Source: Flavobacteriaceae bacterium (GTDB taxonomy: Bacteria > Bacteroidota > Bacteroidia > Flavobacteriales > Flavobacteriaceae). Taken from it: 64,000 bases of DNA. Below, piece after piece: positions 37,901-45,869 of the stretch. The notes beneath the pieces were generated by a model. The model searched no databases and was not told where the DNA came from. It saw only the letters and a list, made by a program, of their open reading frames with translations. Within the stretch, counting starts at the first letter, position 1, and each line of letters opens with the position of its first letter. Both the position numbers and the translations under genes were made by a program. The DNA is taken from assembly GCA_947457615.1 (NCBI GenBank), contig CANGWK010000002.1, positions 113,180-177,179 of the forward strand. The letters run 5' to 3'.

Positions 37901-39298
37901 GTTAGGCAATAACTTTCGAGCGTTTTCTAATTTGCTATAATCGGTTCCCTCATTAACCTGAACTGTATTATTAAATCCTTGATTGGTGGTTACAATTTGT
38001 CTGATATTTGGATTCAATAAACCTGGATAATTCGGATTTGGTGGAGTTGAAGGAATTATTAATTCTGGATCGTAACGGTTATTGTTGTTATTAGGGGGAG
38101 TATCAATTGGTTTCAAAAAGAAATCATTCGATAGAAAAGGATTAATATCAGCAGGATCAATTGCTACTATTTGACTATCATTTATTGCTGCGGAAATAGA
38201 AGTATCATTCAATCTGGCTTCTCCTAAATCTTGAAGGGCAACGATGTTTCTTAAATTGTTATTAGTAGTGCTAACTCGATTTTGTTTATTAGTAACCCAA
38301 ACCTCAATTCGGGTAATTTGTACTCTACTATCAATTAATGGATAATTTAAAAGCGCTTTGTCATAACGATTCTTAAAATATTGCGCTAAGAAAAAGTGTC
38401 TGTCTGCATCATATTCTTGTGCAAAAAGTTCAAAGTTTTGTATGGTTCCACCACCTTGAGCAGTTACCGTTTTAGTTTGTGATTTTTGTTCCGCATAGAC
38501 TGCATTTACAGAAGTTCCTCCAAACTGCAATTGGGCTTTGACTCCAAACAAACTTTGCGCTCCTCGAATTAAAGTACTATTAAGTGGCATACTAACATTA
38601 CCAATTTCTATTTTTTTAATTATTGAATCTTCTCCTCCAGAAGCGGAAGGATCAAACGATAATTTTATTAAATTTTGGAAAGCAAAAGTCGACTGTGTGT
38701 CGTAATTAGCATTAACCGTTAATCTGGTTCCAACTTTTCCCATCAAACTCATACTAATTCTTTGGTTGAAATCAAAAGTTGTGGTGGATCTATTTCGTGG
38801 AGAAAAAGAGGGATTATCTTGTTTAGTATGTCTAAAACCAAGGTCAATTTCTGCTGACCCTGTTGGTTTTACATCAATGGTATTACTCCCAAAAATAGCT
38901 TCAAAGAAACTGGAATTCACATAATATTTAGGCAATAGATCCTTTTTTGCAGCAACACTTGTTGCTTTTTGACCTGAAACTGCATCTGCTTTTTGTTTGA
39001 AATAATCGTGCATTGAATCTTTGAGAACTAATTTTTCGTACTCTTTTGGAGTAAGAATAATAGGATAATTGATGTCAACACCGGCAAAAGTTGTGTTTAA
39101 AATGTAACGATCCGTTGCAGGATCATAGGTATAGGCCTCAACAATACTTTTAGGATTTTCAATCACCATTCGCCCCTTGTTATAGGTAGTATCATTTACC
39201 CTTTCTTGGGCGAAAGAATGCTGATTAATAAATAGCATAGCAATTGCGAAGACTATTTTTTGGGCAATAGATATATATTTATGTTGCTCTGTTTTCAA
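31970..39298 (-). CDS. sprA: T9SS outer-membrane translocon SprA (Sov)
   Basis: 2,442 residues, the size of SprA, which forms the giant beta-barrel pore of the type IX secretion system and is required for gliding. TTG start at 39298, 3 bp after the ruvA stop, followed by a signal peptide (IVFAIAMLFINQHSFAQ). Recognisable conserved stretches include IDLGFRHTKQDNPSFSPRNR, GKVGTRLTVNANYDTQSTF, FGVKAQLQFGGTSVNAVYAE, VEDFEGSQTNIDLRSPYSW, RKFYENGVGNNQTLSTPTIW and the C-terminal TNIRGGFTLRYNFGN. It is the translocon that would export the adhesin at 23.3 kb, the protein at 49.8 kb and the M43 protease at 59 kb. Complete, without frameshift. Confidence 0.96.
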   Translation of the reverse strand: MKTEQHKYISIAQKIVFAIAMLFINQHSFAQERVNDTTYNKGRMVIENPKSIVEAYTYDPATDRYILNTTFAGVDINYPIILTPKEYEKLVLKDSMHDYFKQKADAVSGQKATSVAAKKDLLPKYYVNSSFFEAIFGSNTIDVKPTGSAEIDLGFRHTKQDNPSFSPRNRSTTTFDFNQRISMSLMGKVGTRLTVNANYDTQSTFAFQNLIKLSFDPSASGGEDSIIKKIEIGNVSMPLNSTLIRGAQSLFGVKAQLQFGGTSVNAVYAEQKSQTKTVTAQGGGTIQNFELFAQEYDADRHFFLAQYFKNRYDKALLNYPLIDSRVQITRIEVWVTNKQNRVSTTNNNLRNIVALQDLGEARLNDTSISAAINDSQIVAIDPADINPFLSNDFFLKPIDTPPNNNNNRYDPELIIPSTPPNPNYPGLLNPNIRQIVTTNQGFNNTVQVNEGTDYSKLENARKLLPNEYTFHPQLGYISLQQRLANDEVLAVAYQYTIGSEVYQVGEFGTDGVEATQVSASGIPSSQSLVLKMLKSSLTNVQKPIWGLMMKNIYQIPQGFQMQKEEFKFNILYTDPSPLNYITAANTTSPLPVGITDTPLLKVFGLDRLNYSNDPQNGGDGFFDFIPGLTVDQQNGRIIFTSVEPFGRYLFNKLKSGSLTENYDDTTTLGAYNDNQLKYVYTSLYKSTQAAALQNSSKNKFQLKGKFKSSGGDGIPIGAFNVPKGSVVVTAGGRKLVEGVDYTVNYQAGRVQILDPALSASNTPIQVSVENNSTFGRQTRRFYGINVEHKFSDKFLVGATMLKMSERPFTQKTNYGQESVNNTIYGLNTSFSTEVPFLTRLVNKLPNLDTDVPSNVSFRGEVAYLKPDSPTADKFNGESTVYVEDFEGSQTNIDLRSPYSWFLSSTPLRPTNGVIPDYLDFGGNLSTLNYGFKRAKIAWYTIDPIFYTQRPSGISDDDLSLNSTRRIISTELYPATTIAAGQSQVINTLDLTYFPKERGPYNFNTATASDNTLPNPETNYGGIYRALNSTNFEQSNIEYIQFWMLDPYTDTRVSPSPINPGNTGRIYFNLGEISEDVLQDGRKFYENGVGNNQTLSTPTIWGDTPASQSLIYAFDSNEGNRTSQDVGYNGLNNAQEAAKFPDFASFADPAEDDYKYFLNTPGTVFDRYKYYNGVEGNSPIDVSDTNRGSTTVPDVEDINRDNTMNTINAYFEYNIKVSPADLSQVGSNYITNILPTTVSLPNGESTTARWIQFKIPINQPTNTVGSISDFRSIRFMRMFMTKFASQMTIRFGSLDLVRGDWRKYDYTLDTSDTDISDDNTDYDSAAVNVQENGTREPIHYVVPPGVELEQLYNNNTLIPQNEQSLSIKIGSSVDYGLEPGDSRAVFKNVSVDMRQYKKLKMFVHAEAITSDPGSIEDDELIGFIRFGNDFTDNFYQIEKPLKKTQFGDNTQVGVWPEANDLDLSLELITRMKIKAMSHVYTPGEIFYPDDDSTIPDGDGDPNLRLGIRGNPNFGMVRTLMLGVKNQTNKLSTSVHPLNPRRLKGEVWYNELRLAGMDNKGGMAAVANMDANFADFANVSATGKMSTIGFGTLEQGPNERSREDVLQYNIVTNMSLGKLLPKKWGINLPFNYGIGEEFITPKYDPFNQDIELKQLINETADVAEKRNLKNRAMDYTKRRSINFIGVKKARGEKAVAHFYDPENVTLSYSYNDVDRHSYELENYTDQRVSTTADYTFAFQPKPVEPFKSVKVFKKSSYWKLLSDFNFNYKPTNVSFSSNITRQFNRQQFRLVDVEGIGLDALYQRNFLFNYQYGFNYNLTKALKINFNATSNNVVRNYMKDNNEPDNSYTIWSDYWNIGLPNLHNQQLTVNYELPVSKIPFLNFVKSTYTYSGTYSWQRSSLAMSSVLDSDTGVTYNLGNTIQNSGSHKLNTALSMDSFYKYIGLSKQKKPTNAAPTGVPKPGEKVTNVKATPAKNSNLFLDGLIGVVTSIKNIQINYTENQGTALPGFLPGVGFFGSSKPSLGFVFGGQDEVRFEAAKNGWLTNYPNFNQNYTHVLTRSLDFTANMDLFPDLKVDFTANRSYANNYSEQYDVTDGVYNSRSPYSTGNFAISTVMLKSSFKQSDEFFSLPFEEFRNNRIIIANRLATDYYGTPNFPVNADGFPTGFGKNSPEVLLPSFLAAYTGFDIPALKVVGLSLAQSPDDRAGTISLNAFKNIPIPNWNIKYSGLMRYNFFKEKFKRFSIQHAYKASYTVNSFRSNLDYNQHANELNPLNGNFYSQTIIGNVNLVEQFNPLIRVDFETKSSFKILAELKKDRALSLSFDNNLLTEVKGIEYVIGTGYRFKDVIFSSKLADTPSGVIKSDINLKIDFSYRNNKTIVRYLDYNNNQLGGGQNIWTLKLTADYSFSKNLTAILYYDHSFSKAVISTSFPMTNIRGGFTLRYNFGN

Positions 39299-39301
39299 AA
39301 A

Positions 39302-39883
39302 TTATAAATTTTTTAATGCTTGCTTAATGATTGTTTCTACTGTAGCATCAGGATTTTGACTAATCACTTTATCTACTGTTTTTTCAGACGTTTTTCTTAC
39401 AAAACCTAAAACCTCCAAAGCAGATAACGCTTCATCTCGATTTGTATTGCTTTGAAACATAGAAACTTCATCTAAATCATAAATTTTTAACACTTTGTCC
39501 TTTAAATCAAGGATAGCCCGTTGTGCAGTTTTGCTCCCAATTCCTTTAATAGATTGGATAGTTACCAGATCACCGCTTGCAAGAGCCTGGATAATTTGTT
39601 TTGGTTCTAAAGAGGAAAGCATTGTTCGTGCAATTCCTGCTCCAATTCCAGAAACGGTCAACAACATTTTGAATATTTCTTTTTCCGATTTTTCTGCAAA
39701 TCCATACAAAGAATGGGAATCTTCTTTGATAATTAAATGAGTAAACAACTTAACAAAATCGGTTTTAGGAAGTAAAGTATAAGTATGAAGTGAAATATTT
39801 ATATGATAACCCACACCATTACAGTCTATTATAACTTCAGTTGGAGTTTTTTCTACTAATTTTCCTTGAATATGTGCTATCAT
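39302..39883 (-). CDS. ruvA: Holliday junction branch migration protein RuvA
   Basis: 193 residues. Tetrameric junction-binding subunit of RuvAB. N-terminal OB fold with AHIQGKLVEKTPTEVIIDCN and GVGYHINISLHTY; two helix-hairpin-helix motifs in ISGIGAGIARTMLSSLEPKQ and SIKGIGSKTAQRAILDLKDK; C-terminal RuvB-binding domain EALSALEVLGFVRKTSEKTV. It is the first gene before sprA in the minus-strand operon, as in other flavobacteria. A -7 box is present upstream at 39904-39911. Confidence 0.97.
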   Translation of the reverse strand: MIAHIQGKLVEKTPTEVIIDCNGVGYHINISLHTYTLLPKTDFVKLFTHLIIKEDSHSLYGFAEKSEKEIFKMLLTVSGIGAGIARTMLSSLEPKQIIQALASGDLVTIQSIKGIGSKTAQRAILDLKDKVLKIYDLDEVSMFQSNTNRDEALSALEVLGFVRKTSEKTVDKVISQNPDATVETIIKQALKNL

Positions 39884-39903
39884 GATTTTTTTTATTCAAT
39901 TTT

Positions 39904-39911
39904 CAAATATA
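39904..39911 (-). promoter_or_regulatory. -7 promoter box of ruvA-sprA
   Basis: Minus-strand TATATTTG in the 64-bp gap between maeB and ruvA, 20 bases upstream of the ruvA ATG. Probably drives ruvA and sprA together, since sprA follows after 3 bp. No -33 match at the usual distance. Confidence 0.5.
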
Positions 39912-39947
39912 ACAAAAACTTTATCAATTGTTTTTTTGAAATTTTAA

Positions 39948-42245
39948 CTATTTAATTATCTCTTTATTTGGTGTTCTTTTACTTTTTTCTTGAGCATCTA
40001 CAACTGCTACAGCAGCCATATTTACCATTTCCTCTACACTTGCACCCAATTGAAAAATATGTACTGGTTTGTCCATACCCAACATAATTGGCCCAACAGA
40101 ATCTACTTTATATAACTCTTTTAATAATTTGTATGTAATATTAGCAGATTCCAAATTTGGAAAAATTAAAGTGTTTACTTTTTTTCCTGCTAATTTAGAA
40201 AACGGAAATTTCCCTTTTAACATCTCCGGATTTAGCGCAAAATCGGCTTGTATTTCGCCGTCTACAATTAAATCAGGATAATATTTATGCAAATAGGCAA
40301 CTGCTTCTCTAACTTTGGTAGCGCTTTCTGCTTGAGAAGATCCAAAATTAGAAAATGAAACCATAGCAATAACAGGTTCCATTCCAAACATTCTTACGGT
40401 CTTTTCGGTCATTAAGGCAATTTTTGCCAAGTCATCGGCAGATGGATTTGGATTTATTGCAGTATCGGATAAAAACATTGGCCCCCGATTGGTCATCATC
40501 ATATTAGTTGTAGCAATTAATGAAATTCCTGGTGCCTTGCCAATTAATTGCATTAATGGTTTTACAACCGTTGGATAACTTCTAGAATATCCAGAAACCA
40601 TAGCATCTGCATCCCCTTGGTTGACCATCATTGCGGCAAAATAATTTCTTTCGCGCATCCATTTTTGAGCATCCAATAATGAAATACCTCTTCGGTTCCG
40701 TTCTTTCCAAAAAATTTCGGCATAACTTAATCTGCGGTGGTCTTCCTCTTCGGTTTTTGGGTCAAAAATTGGCACATCGGCATCAAAACCAATTTCTTCT
40801 TTTAATTCTAAAATATCCTCTTTTCTTCCCAATAAAATAGGATGTCCAATACCTTCTTCATATACAATTTGAGCTGCTTTTAATACATCCAATTGGTCGG
40901 CCTCAGCAAAAACAATTCTTTTTGGATCGGTTTTAGCTCGGTTGGTAAGTAGGCGCACCATTTTATTATTTGAACCCATTCGCTCTAAAAGTTCTTCTTC
41001 GTATTTTACCCAGTCGGTAATTGGGTTTAACGCTACGCCGCTTTCCATAGCTGCTTTTGCAACTGCTGGAGCCACCGTAGTAATCAATCTTGGGTCAAAT
41101 GGTTTTGGAATTATATACTCTCTACCAAAATTTAACTTGGTTTCGCCGTAAGCAATATTCACTTGCTCTGGAACGTGCTCTTTAGCCAAAAGTGCTAATG
41201 CTCGAACTGCAGCCATTTTCATTGCTTCGTTAATTTTTGTTGCGCGAACATCTAGTGCACCACGAAAAATATAAGGGAATCCAAGTACATTATTCACCTG
41301 ATTAGGTTGGTCAGACCTACCTGTAGCCATAATAATATCTTTACGAGTTGCCATTGCTAAATCATAATCAATCTCCGGCGTTGGATTGGCCATAGCAAAA
41401 ACGATTGGATCTTTGGCCATTCCTAAAAGCATTTCGGGAGTTAAAATATTCCCTGCTGAAAGACCTAAAAAAACATCGGCATTAACTAAGGCTTGTTGCA
41501 AAGTAGTTTCTGAAGCTCCATGGCTGTATCTTTTTTGCAAATCGGATAAATCAGTTCTATTATTACTGATAACACCATTTACGTCAAACATTGTAATATT
41601 TTCTGCCTTAACGCCAAGTAATACGTATAGATTTGAGCATGCTAAAGCCGCTGAACCAGCACCAGAAACAACTAATTTAACTTCGCTTATATCTTTTTCT
41701 GCTAATTCTAATGCGTTTAATAATGCCGCTGAAGAAATAATAGCTGTACCATGCTGGTCATCATGCATTACCGGAATATTCAATTCTTCTACCAAACGTC
41801 TTTCAATCTCAAATGATTCCGGTGCTTTTATATCTTCTAGGTTAATTCCACCAAAAGTTGGAGCAATATTTTTAACCGTTGCAATAAATTCTTCAATATC
41901 TTTTGTACCAACTTCGATATCAAAAACATCAATGTCGGCAAATATTTTAAACAACAATGCTTTCCCTTCCATCACCGGTTTAGATGCTTCTGGACCTATA
42001 TCTCCTAATCCTAAAACAGCAGTTCCGTTAGAAATTACAGCAACTAGGTTTCCTTTAGATGTGTATTTATAAACGTTATTTACATCTTTAACAATTTCTA
42101 AACAAGGCTCTGCTACTCCTGGAGAATAAGCCAAAGATAAATCTCGTTGTGTAGCATATTTTTTAGTTGGAACAACTTGTATTTTTCCTGGAGTAGGCTT
42201 GGCATGATATAAAAGTGCTTCTCTACGTTTATTCGATTTATTCAT
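39948..42245 (-). CDS. maeB: NADP-dependent malic enzyme with phosphotransacetylase-like domain
   Basis: 765 residues. Oxidative decarboxylation of malate to pyruvate. N-terminal malic enzyme part (to about 430): YSPGVAEPCLEI, NGTAVLGLGDIGPEASKPVM, catalytic ERRLVEELNIPVMHDDQHGT (shown in part), VVSGAGSAALACSNLYVLLG for NADP. C-terminal PTA-like part (430-765) with MVSGYSRSYPTVVKPLMQLI and DGEIQADFALNPEMLKGKFP; in MaeB this domain is regulatory and not catalytic. Own promoter, divergent from the PAP2-like gene. Confidence 0.96.
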   Translation of the reverse strand: MNKSNKRREALLYHAKPTPGKIQVVPTKKYATQRDLSLAYSPGVAEPCLEIVKDVNNVYKYTSKGNLVAVISNGTAVLGLGDIGPEASKPVMEGKALLFKIFADIDVFDIEVGTKDIEEFIATVKNIAPTFGGINLEDIKAPESFEIERRLVEELNIPVMHDDQHGTAIISSAALLNALELAEKDISEVKLVVSGAGSAALACSNLYVLLGVKAENITMFDVNGVISNNRTDLSDLQKRYSHGASETTLQQALVNADVFLGLSAGNILTPEMLLGMAKDPIVFAMANPTPEIDYDLAMATRKDIIMATGRSDQPNQVNNVLGFPYIFRGALDVRATKINEAMKMAAVRALALLAKEHVPEQVNIAYGETKLNFGREYIIPKPFDPRLITTVAPAVAKAAMESGVALNPITDWVKYEEELLERMGSNNKMVRLLTNRAKTDPKRIVFAEADQLDVLKAAQIVYEEGIGHPILLGRKEDILELKEEIGFDADVPIFDPKTEEEDHRRLSYAEIFWKERNRRGISLLDAQKWMRERNYFAAMMVNQGDADAMVSGYSRSYPTVVKPLMQLIGKAPGISLIATTNMMMTNRGPMFLSDTAINPNPSADDLAKIALMTEKTVRMFGMEPVIAMVSFSNFGSSQAESATKVREAVAYLHKYYPDLIVDGEIQADFALNPEMLKGKFPFSKLAGKKVNTLIFPNLESANITYKLLKELYKVDSVGPIMLGMDKPVHIFQLGASVEEMVNMAAVAVVDAQEKSKRTPNKEIIK

Positions 42246-42271
42246 TAATGGTCTTTTTACATTCTAACTTG

Positions 42272-42279
42272 CAAAGGTA
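42272..42279 (-). promoter_or_regulatory. -7 promoter box of maeB
   Basis: Minus-strand TACCTTTG fits TAnnTTTG, 26 bases upstream of the maeB ATG. Confidence 0.5.
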
Positions 42280-42350
42280 AAAGTATCCACGTAAAATAGA
42301 AACTTTTATGTGCATTCTTTCAAATAAAGTTTATTGGTTTGGGATTTTAT

Positions 42351-42358
42351 TATATTTG
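42351..42358 (+). promoter_or_regulatory. -7 promoter box of the PAP2-like gene
   Basis: TATATTTG fits TAnnTTTG. It lies inside the reading frame that opens at the ATG at 42308, so it argues for the later TTG start at 42377. Confidence 0.5.
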
Positions 42359-42376
42359 CTAACTAACCTCTTTCAG

Positions 42377-42982
42377 TTGAAAAAAATAATTCCCTTTTTT
42401 TCTTATCTTTTTCATCCCATATTTATTCCAATAGTTGGAACTCTTTTTTATGTTTATTATGATGCAAATTATTATTCTAACGAGCAATATTTAATATTGC
42501 TTTTACAGGTTATAATAATAACTTTTTTTTTACCTCTTTCTTTTTTTTATTTGCTTCGAACATATGGAAAAGTAGACACCATAATGCTTTCGGATATTTC
42601 ACAAAGAAAAACACCCCTTTTGATGCAAATTGCATTAACCGTAATATTAATTAGCAAAAGCATCACTTTAGATCGATTTCCGGAATTATTTTACTTTTTC
42701 CTTGGGGCAATTTGCAGTACTTTAGTTGCTTATTTTTTATTATTCCTTAAAATAAAAGCTAGTATTCATATGATTGCAATAAGTGCCTTATGCTTTTTTG
42801 TCATAGGATTAAGCATGCATTTCGAATTGAACAGCCCTTTTATAATTGCCTTTTTATTTCTTCTTACTGGAATTATAGCAAGTTCTCGATTGGTAATGAG
42901 GGCGCACAGCCCGAAAGAATTAGCAATTGGATATGTTGCAGGAATACTACCGCAAATTTTATTGATGTATTTTTGGTTATAA
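42377..42982 (+). CDS. PAP2-like multi-pass membrane protein
   Basis: 201 residues from a TTG at 42377 (MKKIIPFFSYLFHPIFIPIV), chosen because a -7 box at 42351-42358 sits downstream of the ATG at 42308. About six transmembrane helices. Near the C-terminus SRLVMRAHSPKELAIGY resembles the last phosphatase motif of the PAP2 superfamily (SRxxxxxHxxxDxxxG), but Asp is replaced by Glu and the first two PAP2 motifs are not visible. Probably a non-catalytic relative or a family of unknown role. Its 3' end overlaps the convergent barrel gene by 6 bp. Confidence 0.6.
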   Translation: MKKIIPFFSYLFHPIFIPIVGTLFYVYYDANYYSNEQYLILLLQVIIITFFLPLSFFYLLRTYGKVDTIMLSDISQRKTPLLMQIALTVILISKSITLDRFPELFYFFLGAICSTLVAYFLLFLKIKASIHMIAISALCFFVIGLSMHFELNSPFIIAFLFLLTGIIASSRLVMRAHSPKELAIGYVAGILPQILLMYFWL

Positions 42983-43672
42983 AATGTAAAACTGCAATCC
43001 AATATTAAAGGTAGTAGTATTTATTTTTTCGCCGTTAATTTCAACTGATTTAAATATAGGTTTTAATCCATAATAAGCATACAAATTCCAAGTATTATAA
43101 CCTGCTGCCAAGTAACAACCATAAACCAATTTATTGAAATCGGGATTGGAATTATTGCTGATTGATATACCATCAGCAACATATTTATATTGATCATAAA
43201 TTAAATAACTTAATTTAAATCCGGTATAAATTCTCCAAAATTCATGAGAAGCAGCTGTAGATGTTCGCCATCTTATTTCAATAGGTAAATCTATATAATG
43301 CTGAACAAATTTATTTTTCGTAAAATCAGCAGTAGAAAGTAAATTGTAGCTGTAGGCAGAATTAGTGTCACTATTCGTGCTTGTTTCTTGTAAATTATTA
43401 TTGTAAATATTAATAGAATATCCTAAACCTGTAGCAAAAGCGATGGTTCTAGCTTTATTAACGGGCATGTCTCTTAAAATACCCAAACAAATTCCTGGAG
43501 AGAATTTTGTTTGACTTAACCCTTTAAAATTTTGTAACTTATTATACGTGAAATTAAAATAAAATTGATCCTCTCTATATAAGGAATCAACTACTTTGAT
43601 TGGCTGTTCTATTTCTTGTGCAAAAGCACTAAAAATAGTAAAGAAAAATAATATTAGAAGTTTAAAACGCAT
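42977..43672 (-). CDS. PorT-family outer-membrane beta-barrel protein
   Basis: 231 residues from the ATG at 43672 (MRFKLLILFFFTIFSAFAQ, a signal peptide). Eight-stranded barrel pattern with conserved GLSQTKFSPGICLGILRDMP, FVQHYIDLPIEIRWRTSTA, and YCLAAGYN-like LVYGCYLAAGYNTWNLYAYY, ending in GLQFYIL. This fits the PorT/SprT group, in which PorT is a T9SS accessory protein; however the usual neighbour of genuine porT (a ubiE-type methyltransferase) is missing, so I call it family only. Confidence 0.75.
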   Translation of the reverse strand: MRFKLLILFFFTIFSAFAQEIEQPIKVVDSLYREDQFYFNFTYNKLQNFKGLSQTKFSPGICLGILRDMPVNKARTIAFATGLGYSINIYNNNLQETSTNSDTNSAYSYNLLSTADFTKNKFVQHYIDLPIEIRWRTSTAASHEFWRIYTGFKLSYLIYDQYKYVADGISISNNSNPDFNKLVYGCYLAAGYNTWNLYAYYGLKPIFKSVEINGEKINTTTFNIGLQFYIL

Positions 43673-43961
43673 AGGATATAACAAAAAAGTATTGAAATAC
43701 TAAAAATTTAGATTGAAGAAAATTTTAGAAATAAATACATAGCAAATATACTGAAATTTGCCTCCAAAAATAATTGATTTTTGAATTATTAGTGATTTTC
43801 TTTGTTAAATATAGATAATCAAAGCTATTATTTTTTATTCAAAGCAAACTAATAGAAACTCATTAGTGGTAATTTTATTTTTCTGGTTTGCAACAATCTC
43901 ATGCAAAATTATCAAAAGAACAAAAAAATTAAGTAATTTTATTTTTCAAAAATATATAATA

Positions 43962-45074
43962 ATGCAACTTAGTTATTGGGAAATAAAAAATTGGTTTACA
44001 AATGTTGATTTTACAATAGTGGGAAGCGGTATTGTTGGGCTACACTGTTCCTTGCAATTAAGAGAACGGTTTCCCGAAAGTAAAATAATAATCCTTGAAA
44101 AAGGAATTTTACCACAAGGAGCAAGTACTAAAAATGCTGGCTTTGCCTGTTTAGGAAGTTTATCAGAAATTATTGATGATTTAAAATCACACTCTGAAGA
44201 AGAAGTAATACAGTTGGTTCAAAAACGTTGGAACGGGTTGCAATTACTACGAAAAAGACTCGGAGATACCACTATTGATTTCAAGCCTTACGGTGGTTAT
44301 GAACTATTTTTAAAAGACGACGAAGCAACTTACAACGAATGCTTGCAAAAACTACCGTTTTTAAATGAAATTCTAAGACCACTTTTTAAAGCGGATATTT
44401 TTTCTAAAGAAATTGATCGTTTTGCCTTTGAAAATATAATGGAATACACCATTTTCAATCCATTTGAAGCACAAATTGATACTGGAAATATGATGCAGGC
44501 CTTACTAAAAGAAGCAATTTCGAAGGATATTTTAATTTTAAATCAAGCGGAAGTCACCTCTTTTACAGACAAAAATAATTCGGTTCAATTAATGGTAAAC
44601 GGTTATACTTTTTCAACTAATAAATTACTTTTTGCTACTAATGGTTTTGCGGGGGCTTTAACGAATAATGAAGTGAAACCAGCTCGAGCGCAAGTATTAA
44701 TTACTGAGCCAATTCCTAATTTAGATATAAAAGGAACCTTTCATTTAGATAAAGGTTATTATTATTTTAGAAATTTTGAAGATCGGATTCTTCTTGGCGG
44801 AGGCAGAAACTTAGATTTTGAAGGAGAAACCACCACCGAATTATCGCAAACAGAAAAAATACAGAATAAATTGGAAGATTTGTTAAAAAATGTAATTTTA
44901 CCAAATCATGAATTTAAAGTTGCCCACAGATGGAGTGGCATAATGGGAATAGGTTCTCACAAAAATCCTATAGTTACCCAATTATCTGAAAATGTATATT
45001 GTGGTGTTCGCTTAGGCGGAATGGGTGTAGCAATAGGAAGTTTAATTGGTAAAGAATTAGCAGATTTAATATAA
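43962..45074 (+). CDS. FAD-dependent oxidoreductase (DAO family)
   Basis: 370 residues from the ATG at 43962; the longer reading lacks homology-like content. The dinucleotide-binding motif VDFTIVGSGIVGLHCSLQLR begins at residue 15; FAD contacts in STKNAGFACLG; C-terminal FAD segment RWSGIMGIGSHKNPIVTQLS and GGMGVAIGSLIGKELA. Family includes glycine oxidase and gamma-glutamylputrescine oxidase; the substrate is not evident. It is directly followed (0 bp) by mtgA, so they form an operon. Confidence 0.88.
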   Translation: MQLSYWEIKNWFTNVDFTIVGSGIVGLHCSLQLRERFPESKIIILEKGILPQGASTKNAGFACLGSLSEIIDDLKSHSEEEVIQLVQKRWNGLQLLRKRLGDTTIDFKPYGGYELFLKDDEATYNECLQKLPFLNEILRPLFKADIFSKEIDRFAFENIMEYTIFNPFEAQIDTGNMMQALLKEAISKDILILNQAEVTSFTDKNNSVQLMVNGYTFSTNKLLFATNGFAGALTNNEVKPARAQVLITEPIPNLDIKGTFHLDKGYYYFRNFEDRILLGGGRNLDFEGETTTELSQTEKIQNKLEDLLKNVILPNHEFKVAHRWSGIMGIGSHKNPIVTQLSENVYCGVRLGGMGVAIGSLIGKELADLI

Positions 45075-45788
45075 ATGGCAGCAACAAAAAACAAATCCAA
45101 CCACACATTTTTCCAAAAATTAAAAACATTTCTTTGGAAAGCCTTTCTTTGGTTTTTAGGAATTTCTTTCTTTTTTGTATTATTATATAAATGGGTGCCG
45201 GTTCCGTTTACGCCACTGATGGTAACACGTGCTATTGAGCAAAAATTTGCAGGAGAAGAAATGACTTGCAGCCATACTTGGGTTCCAATAGAAGAAATTT
45301 CTCCTTATATTCAAAAGGCAGTTATTGCTAGTGAGGATGGTACTTTTTTATCCCATCACGGTTTTGATTTCTCATCTATGCAAAAAGCAATTAAAAATAA
45401 CGAAAGAGGAAAAAAAATAAAAGGAGGTAGCACTATTTCACAACAAACGGCCAAAAATGTTTTTCTTTGGCAAGGCCGAAATTATCTTCGTAAAGGGCTT
45501 GAGGCTTATTTTACTGTATTAATTGAAATTTTTTGGAGCAAAGAGCGCATCATGGAGGTCTATCTCAACTCTATAGAAATGGGAAACGGAGTATATGGTG
45601 TTCAAGCGGCAGGGAACTATTGGTATCAAACCGATGCTAATAATTTAACCAAAATTCAAGCTGCAGGAATTGCAGCAATATTACCAAATCCTAGAAAATT
45701 TAAAGCTTCAAATTCCTCATCTTACATTAATAAAAGAAAAGGGAAAATCATGCAAAACATGCGCTATATTGGTGAAATAAAATATTAA
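45075..45788 (+). CDS. mtgA: Monofunctional peptidoglycan glycosyltransferase
   Basis: 237 residues. Polymerises glycan strands from lipid II. One N-terminal transmembrane anchor (FLGISFFFVLLYKWV), then the GT51 domain with all motifs: VIASEDGTFLSHHGFD (catalytic Glu), GGSTISQQTAKNVFLWQGR, WRKGLE-like YLRKGLEAYFTVLIE, and ERIMEVYLNSIEMGNGVYGV. No transpeptidase domain. Begins immediately after the oxidoreductase stop. Confidence 0.96.
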   Translation: MAATKNKSNHTFFQKLKTFLWKAFLWFLGISFFFVLLYKWVPVPFTPLMVTRAIEQKFAGEEMTCSHTWVPIEEISPYIQKAVIASEDGTFLSHHGFDFSSMQKAIKNNERGKKIKGGSTISQQTAKNVFLWQGRNYLRKGLEAYFTVLIEIFWSKERIMEVYLNSIEMGNGVYGVQAAGNYWYQTDANNLTKIQAAGIAAILPNPRKFKASNSSSYINKRKGKIMQNMRYIGEIKY

Positions 45789-45869
45789 AATGTTTAAAGG
45801 AAAACCAATATTTATAAATTAACATACCAATTGACCCTAAAATAAATAACTTTTAAAAGGCGTTGGAAA

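Noticed and set aside
35731..37905. Plus-strand ORFs inside sprA
   Set aside because: They are shadows of the long minus-strand sprA frame.
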